Shown piece after piece: positions 5,310-11,353 of a stretch of 11,353 nt of DNA. Below the pieces are notes generated by a model. It saw nothing but the letters and a program-made list of their open reading frames with translations. It made no database searches and was not told the origin of the DNA. Source of the stretch: UKL13-2 sp031370625. GTDB taxonomy: Bacteria; Pseudomonadota; Gammaproteobacteria; Burkholderiales; Usitatibacteraceae. Positions within the stretch are counted from its first letter, which is position 1. The number at the start of each line of letters is the position of its first letter. A program made the translations under genes and the position numbers. The DNA is taken from NCBI GenBank assembly GCA_031370625.1, contig JANMQR010000032.1:1-11353 (forward strand), written 5' to 3'.

Positions 5310-8300
5310 ATGGATTCGAATACAGTATTCACAAAAACTGCCAAAGGCGTTACGCAAGTTAATCAGCGTACCCAGTCTTTGTCTCGCGATCTCACGCGAG
5401 TGTTGAAAGCGATTGACGGCAAATCAACGGTCGCGCAGCTCGCAGTCAAAACCGAGATGACGGTGTTGGCGGTGGGCAAGGCGCTTACGCAACTTCAGCG
5501 TGACAGCTTCACCAAAATTTTCGAAATCAAGGTCGAGATTCCACTCACAGATTTTGGTGGTGATGACGATTTTGATTTTACGCCTGTCAGCAAGCTTGGG
5601 CCGGCAAGTGCCAATTCGGGCGCCAGTTTTGGGCCGTCCCCTTTTCAGCGCTCGGCCAGCCTGGCAAATCAGGTTGAGCACGCCACGCCGGTCGCGGTGG
5701 CGCCGCCTAAAGTAAACGATGGCCAGTTAAGCGCTGCTCGTGCCCAGGCGAAAGCCGAGGGTGAGCGCATGCAGGCTGAAGCAACTCGCGTGCAGGCCGA
5801 GATCCAGCGTGCGCGCCAGCTTGAGGTGCAAAAAGCTCAAGCTGAAGCCCGTGCCCGCGCCGAGCGCGAAGCTGAGCTTTACGCCAGACTGGAAGTGGAG
5901 ACCCGTGCCCGCAAGGAAGCCGAATTGCGCGCGATGGAAGAAGCGCAGCGCGCGCAAGCGGCCGCTGAAGCGGCGCGGAAGTCTCTGGAAGCCAAACTCA
6001 TCGAAGAAAAACAGCAACGTGATTCAATGGCTGATACTCGCGCTCGCTTGACGCGAGAGCAAGTAGAGCGCGAATCCGAGCATCAGCGCGCACTATCGGC
6101 CGCACGCGCGCAAGCTGAAGCAGAGGCGCAGGCGCTGGGCCGCGCACGGGTAGAGGCCGAGGCGGAAGCAAAAGCCCTCGCCGCCGCGCGCATGCAAACC
6201 GAAGCCGCCGCGAAGCGCCAGGCGGCCGAATTTGAAACCGCGCAGCGCGATCTTCGCCAGCAACTCAAGGCCGAGATTGAAGCCACGGTGCGTGAAGAAA
6301 TGGAGACGATGTTGCGCTCCGATATCAACGAGAGCGCGCGTAGCGAGGTTGAGGCCGCCGTGCTGGAAGAGGCGCAAAACGAAGCGCGGCGAATGTTGGA
6401 GCTAAGGCTGGATGAAGAACGGAAAACGCTCTCGCGTGCGTCTGCACAAGCCACTGAGCGCGCGGAAGCGGACGCCAGGCTGATGTTGGCCGAGCAGGAA
6501 ATTCGTATTCGCGCCGAGATGGAAGCGCGGATTGCGACCATTGCCGACGAAAAAAATCGCGCGGAAGTTGAAGCGCGAAAAATGGCGGAAGCGCAGGCAG
6601 AATCGGCCTCAAAAGCCGCTGCCGAATTCGCCGCGCGTCTGAAAATTGAAGAAGAAGCGCGGCGTGCCGCTGAGGCCGAAGCGCAATGGCAGCGCGAAGC
6701 GCAACAGGAAATTGAAGCGCGCACGCGCGCCGAAGCCGAACAAAAGAACCGTGCAGATATTGAGGCGCGAAAAGCTGCCGAGGCGCAAGCAGCGGCGGCG
6801 TCCAAGCAGGCGAGTGAGCTTGCGGAGCGGCTGAAAACCGAAGAGGAAGCTCGTCGGGCCTCGGAGAAACAAGCGAAGACACAGCGTGAAACCGACGCCC
6901 GCAATCGCTCGCGATTGGAAGCGCGGGCGCGTGAAGAATTGGAGGAGCGCGCCAAAGTAGAAGCTGATCTCGCGCGCAAGCTCGTCGTTGAGCAAGAAGC
7001 AAAAATGAAAGCGCAGGCACAAACCCTTATTCAGCAGGAGTTGCGCCAGCAAGATGCACTGAAAAGCCAGTCTGAGTTGGAGACCGAGCGGCGCGCCCGC
7101 GAAGAAGCCGAGAAAAAAGCGGCTCAGGAAGCCGAAGGCCGCGAAATCGCCGCGCGCGAAGCCGAAGAACAAGCCGCTCGCCGCGAGCGTTCAGAGCGTG
7201 AAGCAGAAGAAACCATTGCCGCCGAACGCGCGGCGCGGCAGCGCGCAGAAGAGCGCGCGAGAATGGATTTTGAAGCAGAAGAAATGTCACGCAGCGCACA
7301 AGTTGCGCGCCTTAAAGAATTGCGCATTCAAAATGAATTGGTTGAGCAAGAACGTCTGAATGAGGCAAAAGGCAAACCCAAAAAACGCGCGCCAAGAAAG
7401 CCGCGCAATTGGTTGCGTTGGATAGTTACTGGCGGTGTTGCGCTCGTCGCGATCGCCTTCGCCGCATTGCAAGTGATGCCGCTTAATCAACTGAGTGCGC
7501 GGCTTGAAACGGCCCTGGCGGCGTGGTTGCATGATGACGTGAGCGCCAGCAATTTGCGCATTGCCTTGTTCCCAAGCCCGCATTTGAAAGTTGAACAGAT
7601 TGCGCTCGGCAAGTTGCTTGATGCCAAAGGTGGCGGTGCCAAGTTGCGCATGGATTTGTCATCACTGTTTGGCGATAAATTTGTCGTTGAGTCGCTGGAA
7701 TTTCAGGATGTGACGATTGCACCTGAAGCAATGCCGCGCGCGCTGCAATGGGTGGACGCGAGAAATCGCGGCAGCGGTATGGAAATAGAAAAGATTACCT
7801 TAAAAAATGTGAAGCTCACGGTGCCAGGCGTGGCCATCGAGTTGTTTGATGCTGACCTGCAGTTTGATAAGCAAGGCGCATTGGCGCGAGCGACCGTGCG
7901 TGGCGGCGGTGGCAAATGGAACCTCGATGTCGTGCCGGTTCCGTCCGTGGCACAGGGTGATGACGTGGTCGGGCCGGCTGCGCCGAAAATGTGGACAGTT
8001 GATTTTTCTGCGCGCGGCATCGCGTTACCTATCGGCACGCCGATTCCGGTGAGTAGCTTTTCGGCCAAAGGTACGTTGATCGGCAACGAATTGCTGTTTC
8101 CGCAGTTTGATGCGCAACTATTGGAAGGCTCGATCGTGGGTAGCTTGAATGCGAGCTGGAAAGACGGTGTGAAATTCAATTCAAACTTCACCGCGCAAAA
8201 AATCCGCGTCAATCAATTGGCCGAGGTGTTTACGCGTGATGTCGCATTGACCGGAAAAATGGGCGGGGAGTTTAGTGCGTCCGGCAGTGCGCCGACCTTG

Positions 8301-8672
8301 GGCGCATTACTCGCCAAGCCAAATCTTGTCGGCAATTTCAAGGTCGTGGATGGCTCAATCAGCAACGCGGATTTGGTGCAGGCAATGCGCTCGCCAGAAA
8401 GCGGCGGACGTGGCGGGCAATCCAAGTTCACTGAGCTCATTGGGCAATTGCGGCTCGCAGATGGTGTGTTGCATTTCGAAAAAATGAAATTGGCTGGCGG
8501 CGTGCTGCTGGCGAATGGCAATGTGAGTGTGGTAAATGGTTCAGGCGCGTTGTCTGGCACGATCAATTCGGAAATTCGCTCCACCGTGGCTCAGGATCGC
8601 GCGGTGTTTACCATCTCAGGCAATGTGGCCCGGCCGTTATTGAAGCGTCCTGGTGAACGGCTCGTTCGCTAG
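5310..8672 (+). CDS. AsmA-family protein with giant cytoplasmic coiled coil
   Basis: The 1120-residue product has four parts. Residues 1-75 form a small helical, winged-helix-like domain (FTKTAKGVTQVNQRTQSLSR, then LKAIDGKSTVAQLA), similar in style to N-terminal domains of some betaproteobacterial regulators. Residues 76-136 are a flexible linker. Residues about 137-685 are an almost unbroken Ala/Glu/Arg-rich stretch predicted as coiled coil, with a 64-residue internal repeat (KNRAEVEARK from 415, KNRADIEARK from 479). A basic cluster KPKKRAPRKPR (689-699) precedes one membrane span (about 704-724), so by the positive-inside rule the coil is cytoplasmic. Residues 725-1120 are AsmA-like and periplasmic: SNLRIALFPSPHLKVEQIALG near the start, and GNFKVVDGSI, LADGVLHFEKMKLAGG and ISGNVARPLLKRPGERLVR at the end. 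AsmA proteins of enterobacteria affect outer-membrane assembly and lipid transport. Usual AsmA proteins have only a short N-terminal tail before the membrane span, so this architecture is unusual. The ribosome site (GAG at 5298-5300) is weak. The stop TAG lies in a MITE target site. Confidence 0.88.
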   Translation: MDSNTVFTKTAKGVTQVNQRTQSLSRDLTRVLKAIDGKSTVAQLAVKTEMTVLAVGKALTQLQRDSFTKIFEIKVEIPLTDFGGDDDFDFTPVSKLGPASANSGASFGPSPFQRSASLANQVEHATPVAVAPPKVNDGQLSAARAQAKAEGERMQAEATRVQAEIQRARQLEVQKAQAEARARAEREAELYARLEVETRARKEAELRAMEEAQRAQAAAEAARKSLEAKLIEEKQQRDSMADTRARLTREQVERESEHQRALSAARAQAEAEAQALGRARVEAEAEAKALAAARMQTEAAAKRQAAEFETAQRDLRQQLKAEIEATVREEMETMLRSDINESARSEVEAAVLEEAQNEARRMLELRLDEERKTLSRASAQATERAEADARLMLAEQEIRIRAEMEARIATIADEKNRAEVEARKMAEAQAESASKAAAEFAARLKIEEEARRAAEAEAQWQREAQQEIEARTRAEAEQKNRADIEARKAAEAQAAAASKQASELAERLKTEEEARRASEKQAKTQRETDARNRSRLEARAREELEERAKVEADLARKLVVEQEAKMKAQAQTLIQQELRQQDALKSQSELETERRAREEAEKKAAQEAEGREIAAREAEEQAARRERSEREAEETIAAERAARQRAEERARMDFEAEEMSRSAQVARLKELRIQNELVEQERLNEAKGKPKKRAPRKPRNWLRWIVTGGVALVAIAFAALQVMPLNQLSARLETALAAWLHDDVSASNLRIALFPSPHLKVEQIALGKLLDAKGGGAKLRMDLSSLFGDKFVVESLEFQDVTIAPEAMPRALQWVDARNRGSGMEIEKITLKNVKLTVPGVAIELFDADLQFDKQGALARATVRGGGGKWNLDVVPVPSVAQGDDVVGPAAPKMWTVDFSARGIALPIGTPIPVSSFSAKGTLIGNELLFPQFDAQLLEGSIVGSLNASWKDGVKFNSNFTAQKIRVNQLAEVFTRDVALTGKMGGEFSASGSAPTLGALLAKPNLVGNFKVVDGSISNADLVQAMRSPESGGRGGQSKFTELIGQLRLADGVLHFEKMKLAGGVLLANGNVSVVNGSGALSGTINSEIRSTVAQDRAVFTISGNVARPLLKRPGERLVR

Positions 8673-8816
8673 GGGCTTGTTGAAATTCTGCTGCGCTTGG
8701 CCATGCGGCGTTGCAAAGCGGCTCAAAATCCTCGTGTATACCCCATACACTCCGGTTTTTCGCCCCTTTGCGCCTTGCCTGACCTGCGCTCGCGACGAAT
8801 TTCAACAAGCCCCTAG
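8669..8816. mobile_element. 140-bp palindromic MITE-like element flanked by CTAG
   Basis: GGGCTTGTTGAAATTC (8673-8688) and GAATTTCAACAAGCCC (8797-8812) are perfect 16-bp terminal inverted repeats. Both ends are flanked by CTAG (8669-8672, 8813-8816), a likely 4-bp target duplication. The inside is an imperfect palindrome around 8742: GTGTAT-ACCCC-ATACAC at 8734-8750, AAAA/TTTT (8725-8728 with 8756-8759) and GCAAAG/CTTTGC (8713-8718 with 8766-8771). There is no room for a transposase, so it must move with help from another element. The ends recall IS5-type elements that use YTAR targets, but this is from memory. Removing the element and one CTAG restores TCGCTAGCGA, a perfect 10-bp palindrome. 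The left CTAG contains the stop codon of the AsmA-like gene, so the insertion leaves that protein intact. Confidence 0.75.
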
Positions 8817-8836
8817 CGATAATTCAGGGTTTACAG

Positions 8837-8868
8837 CAAATGCAATGATGAGATGATGATCGCATTTG
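8837..8868. other. Stem-loop CAAATGC/GCATTTG with ATG-rich loop
   Basis: CAAATGC (8837-8843) and GCATTTG (8862-8868) form a perfect 7-bp stem around an 18-nt loop made mostly of ATG and GATG repeats. It lies between the MITE and the exporter gene. No U-tract follows, so termination is not implied. Confidence 0.35.
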
Positions 8869-8878
8869 GTGTGAGCAG

Positions 8879-8895
8879 GTCAGGATCAGCCTGAC
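8879..8895. promoter_or_regulatory. Small dyad GTCAGG-ATCAG-CCTGAC before the exporter gene
   Basis: GTCAGG (8879-8884) and CCTGAC (8890-8895) form a perfect 6-bp inverted repeat with a 5-nt centre, 18 bp before the start codon at 8914. It could be an operator or a 5'-leader hairpin. No T-run follows. The role is unknown. Confidence 0.35.
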
Positions 8896-8913
8896 GCCCT
8901 GTAGAATGGTGGT

Positions 8914-10827
8914 ATGACACGTAATTCGAATTCGACCTCGCTGACGGCGGCAGCACCTTCAAACTCGCCCCAATCCAGCCACCCGCCTGCGGCGCTCGGA
9001 ACAGCTATCAGCAGTGACGCAGACAAAGCGCCGCTTGGTGACAATAAAAATAAAACTGAACCGAAACGCTCTCCCAAAGATATCAAAAAACTCGCCGCGC
9101 TAATTCGTTTTGTAGCGCCTTACAAAAGCCGGTTTGCGCTCGCGATGGTCGCGCTGTTGGTGGCAGCGGGCACGGTGCTTGCAATTGGGCAGGGCCTCAA
9201 GCACGTGATTGATCAGGGCTTTACCAGCGGCAATGCCGATACCCTGGATAAAGCCTTGCTAACCTTGGTCGGTTTGTTGTTTGTGCTGGGTATTGCCACG
9301 TTCTCGCGCTATTACCTGATCTCGTGGGTAGGGCAGCGCTTTGTGGCCGATATTCGTCGCGCCGTCTACGACCATATCCTGACGCTTTCACCGGCTTTCT
9401 TCGAGCGCACCCGCACCGGTGAAGTCATTTCGCGCCTGACCAACGACACCACGCTGGTGGAAAGCGTGATCGGCAGTGCGTTTTCATTTGCGCTGCGAAA
9501 TACCGTGCTGTTTATTGGTGGCATGGTGATGTTATTTATCACCAGCGTGAAATTGACGCTGTTCGTGTTGGCCGGCATTCCGCTGGTGTTGGCACCCATT
9601 GTGCTGCTGGGGCGCAAGGTTCGAAAACTTTCCAAAGACACCACTGATCGCGTGGCCGATGCCAGCGCCTATATTGACGAATCGCTGCACGAAATTCGTA
9701 CCGTGCAGGCCTACGCGCATGAGCCGATTGATCGCAAACATTTTGCGGGCTACGTCGAACATATTTTTGATACGGCCGCCACCAAAGCCCGCTACACCGC
9801 GAGCCTGATTGCGTCGGTCATCATGCTGGCATTCGGTGCGGTCGCGGTTATTTTGTGGGTCGGCGGTCATGACGTGATCAATGGCCGCATCACCGCAGGT
9901 GAGCTCTCCGCGTTTGTGTTCTACGCGATTTTGGTTGCTAACGCGGTCGGTGCTGTGTCTGAAGTTTATGGTGAGCTGATGCGCGCATCCGGTGCCTCTG
10001 AACGCTTGATGGAACTCTTGAATACCGCAGCCGATATTGCGCCGCCCGCACAGCCCGTGCCGATGCCGACGTCGGCTGGTCACGAGAAATTGGGCCACAT
10101 CAAGTTCGAAGCAGCGACCTTTCACTATCCGTCGCGCCCTGATACCGCGGCCCTCGATGCGTTTTCGCTCGACGTCAATGCGGGTGATGTGGTCGCGCTG
10201 GTGGGGCCGAGCGGGGCGGGTAAAACCACCGTCTTCCAATTGCTGCTTCGCTTTTACGATCCACAGCAAGGCAGCGTGACAATTGATGGTGTTGATCTTC
10301 GCAGCGCCGATCCGCTTGATGTTCGTTCGCGGATTGCTTTGGTGTCGCAAGATCCCGTCATCTTCGCCGCTAGTGTGGCTGAGAATGTGCGCTATGGACG
10401 TGCTGACGCAACTGATGCCGAGGTACGCGCCGCGTGTGAGGCCGCATACGCGCTGGACTTTATCGAGGCGATGCCGGAGAAATTTGCAACCAATTTAGGC
10501 GAACGCGGCGTGAAGTTATCGGGCGGCCAGCGTCAGCGGATCGCGATCGCGCGCGCGTTTCTCGCTGATCGCGCGATTTTATTGTTGGATGAAGCAACTT
10601 CAGCGCTCGATGCAGAGTCTGAAAGAATGGTGCAATTAGCGATGGAGAAATTGATGCAGGGGCGCACTACGCTGATCATCGCGCACCGACTCGCAACGGT
10701 AAAATCCGCTGACCGTATTATTGTGTTGGATGCAGGCAAAGTGGTTGCCGAAGGTACGCACGAAGAGTTGGTTGCTGAGGGCGAGCTCTACGCGCGGCTC
10801 GCCGCACTTCAATTCAATGAGGGTTAG
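8914..10827 (+). CDS. ABC exporter half-transporter, MsbA-related (permease-ATPase fusion)
   Basis: The 637-residue product has the standard layout of a type IV ABC exporter half-transporter. Residues 1-60 are an extra Ser/Ala/Pro-rich N-terminal extension. Six membrane spans lie at about 74-94, 114-134, 188-209, 213-234, 297-317 and 330-350. The nucleotide-binding domain has an A-loop Tyr405 (FHYPSRPD), Walker A GPSGAGKTT (431-439), Q-loop Gln479 (SQDPVIF), signature LSGGQ (535-539), Walker B ILLLDEATSALD with Asp559 and catalytic Glu560, and H-loop His591. All catalytic residues are present, so it should be active as a homodimer in the inner membrane. The best family match I recognise is the MsbA-related group of proteobacteria (TIGR02204-like); true MsbA flips lipid A, but the substrate here is unknown. 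It follows the AsmA-like gene by 241 bp containing the MITE, so co-transcription is uncertain. The ribosome site is poor. Confidence 0.93.
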   Translation: MTRNSNSTSLTAAAPSNSPQSSHPPAALGTAISSDADKAPLGDNKNKTEPKRSPKDIKKLAALIRFVAPYKSRFALAMVALLVAAGTVLAIGQGLKHVIDQGFTSGNADTLDKALLTLVGLLFVLGIATFSRYYLISWVGQRFVADIRRAVYDHILTLSPAFFERTRTGEVISRLTNDTTLVESVIGSAFSFALRNTVLFIGGMVMLFITSVKLTLFVLAGIPLVLAPIVLLGRKVRKLSKDTTDRVADASAYIDESLHEIRTVQAYAHEPIDRKHFAGYVEHIFDTAATKARYTASLIASVIMLAFGAVAVILWVGGHDVINGRITAGELSAFVFYAILVANAVGAVSEVYGELMRASGASERLMELLNTAADIAPPAQPVPMPTSAGHEKLGHIKFEAATFHYPSRPDTAALDAFSLDVNAGDVVALVGPSGAGKTTVFQLLLRFYDPQQGSVTIDGVDLRSADPLDVRSRIALVSQDPVIFAASVAENVRYGRADATDAEVRAACEAAYALDFIEAMPEKFATNLGERGVKLSGGQRQRIAIARAFLADRAILLLDEATSALDAESERMVQLAMEKLMQGRTTLIIAHRLATVKSADRIIVLDAGKVVAEGTHEELVAEGELYARLAALQFNEG

Positions 10828-10832
10828 CGTCG

Positions 10833-10866
10833 GTGTGGTGCTTGCTTTTACCCAAGATCACCCCAC
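10833..10866 (+). terminator. Hairpin after the exporter gene, weak terminator candidate
   Basis: GTGTGGTG (10833-10840) pairs with CACCCCAC (10859-10866) with one T/C mismatch, and the stem continues as CTTG/CAAG (10841-10844 with 10853-10856) after a 2-nt bulge. The loop is CTTTTACC. It begins 6 nt after the exporter stop. No U-tract follows, only AT-rich sequence at 10880-10892, so it may attenuate or stabilise transcripts rather than end them. Its position suggests partial separation of the exporter from the downstream reductase gene. Confidence 0.35.
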
Positions 10867-10902
10867 ATCCTAGCAGCCATAAATTTAAATAACTGACGAT
10901 TA

Positions 10903-11353
10903 ATGTCCATGCCAAATTCCGTTTCACCGTCCAGCACCCCGCGTATTGACGAGCACGCCGCGCCTGGCGCACCACCAGTTGCCGCCACGCCAAAATTCAC
11001 CGAAGAGCCAGTCGTTCACATTCATCATTGGAACGATGGGCTCATGTCGTTGCGTATTCATCGCGACGCCGCGTATGGTTTTGTGCCGGGCCAATTCGCG
11101 CGAATCGGTTTGAAAAAAGAAGATGGCGAAGTGATCTGGCGTGCTTATTCAATCGTGTCGGCACCGCATGAATCGTTTCTGGAATTCTTTCTGGTGATCG
11201 TGCCTACCGGCGAATTTTCGAGCCGCGTGGCCAAGCTCAAATTGGGCGACACCATGTTGGTTGAAAAGCAGTCGCAAGGGTTTTTGACCGCTGACCGGTT
11301 TAAGGATGGTCGTGATCTATGGCTGATCGCGACCGGGACGGGATTGGCACCCT
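10903..11353 (+). CDS. fpr: Ferredoxin-NADP+ reductase, 5' part (truncated by window edge)
   Basis: The open frame runs from ATG at 10903 to the window end, giving 150 codons without a stop. After a Pro/Ala-rich leader (residues 1-30), the FAD-binding barrel has the expected motifs: WNDGLMSLRIHRD (43-55), FVPGQFARIGL (60-70), RAYSIVSAP (80-88, FAD-binding RxYS), PTGEFSSRVAKLKLGD (101-116), and LIATGTGLAP (141-150), where the NADP-binding domain begins. The enzyme passes electrons between NADPH and ferredoxin or flavodoxin in the cytoplasm. The GTGLAP form resembles the Azotobacter/Rhodobacter-type reductases more than E. coli Fpr. The leader is about 30 residues longer than in E. coli Fpr. 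A second in-frame ATG lies at 10909 and neither start has a clear ribosome site, so a later start is possible. The C-terminal half is outside the window. Confidence 0.9.
   Translation, partial: MSMPNSVSPSSTPRIDEHAAPGAPPVAATPKFTEEPVVHIHHWNDGLMSLRIHRDAAYGFVPGQFARIGLKKEDGEVIWRAYSIVSAPHESFLEFFLVIVPTGEFSSRVAKLKLGDTMLVEKQSQGFLTADRFKDGRDLWLIATGTGLAP

Noticed and set aside
6083..6979. Long antisense open frame (298 codons) opposite the coiled-coil region, with others at 6325-7020 and 6609-7172
   Set aside because: Its Ser/Ala/Arg-rich composition is what the reverse strand of repeated GCG, GAA and CGC codons gives; it has no domain or ribosome site and the sense strand is clearly coding.
8608..8856. 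Short open frames on both strands across the MITE-like element
   Set aside because: They lack starts with ribosome sites and the element is an imperfect palindrome, so both strands give similar chance frames; too small for a transposase.
8902..8907. TAGAAT as a -10 box for the exporter gene
   Set aside because: Five of six bases match, but there is no -35 box at 16-18 bp and transcription would begin at the start codon itself, so support is poor.

Overview
The window looks like chromosomal DNA of a Gram-negative proteobacterium, most likely a betaproteobacterium. The coding regions are fairly GC-rich and the intergenic regions AT-rich. The gene set points to a double-membrane envelope: an AsmA-family protein, an MsbA-related ABC exporter and exported proteins with classical signal peptides. 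The assignment rests on gene families and protein style only, because no rRNA or other phylogenetic marker is present. There is no tRNA, rRNA, CRISPR array, phage gene or intact transposase.

Layout. (1) 1-170 is an AT-rich control region with a possible divergent gene start at the left edge. (2) 171-1121 (+) encodes a LysR-type regulator of the CrgA-like type. (3) 1122-1402 holds several hairpins: a terminator-like stem and a degenerate intergenic repeat. (4) 1403-2320 (+) encodes an exported ThuA-like protein. (5) 2483-4873 (-) encodes an exported FecR-like/DUF6600 protein with a long Gln/Pro-rich tail; it converges on the ThuA gene. (6) 4874-5309 is a 436-bp divergent intergenic region with a five-copy 9-bp tandem repeat, a perfect 8-bp-arm hairpin and a near-palindrome. 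(7) 5310-8672 (+) encodes a 1120-residue protein joining a small N-terminal domain, about 550 residues of predicted cytoplasmic coiled coil, one membrane span and a periplasmic AsmA-like module. (8) 8669-8816 is a 140-bp palindromic MITE-like insertion flanked by CTAG, sitting exactly on the AsmA stop codon. (9) 8914-10827 (+) encodes a complete MsbA-related exporter half-transporter. (10) 10903 to the right edge (+) is the first 150 codons of a ferredoxin-NADP+ reductase.

How the genes fit together. The AsmA-like protein and the MsbA-like exporter lie on one strand and both belong to families tied to moving lipids or hydrophobic molecules across or between membranes, so a shared envelope role is plausible but not shown. 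The reductase may be a separate unit, since a hairpin stands between it and the exporter. The LysR, ThuA and DUF6600 genes show no clear functional link. The strongest candidates for something undescribed are the AsmA/coiled-coil architecture with its upstream repeat array, and the MITE at the stop codon.
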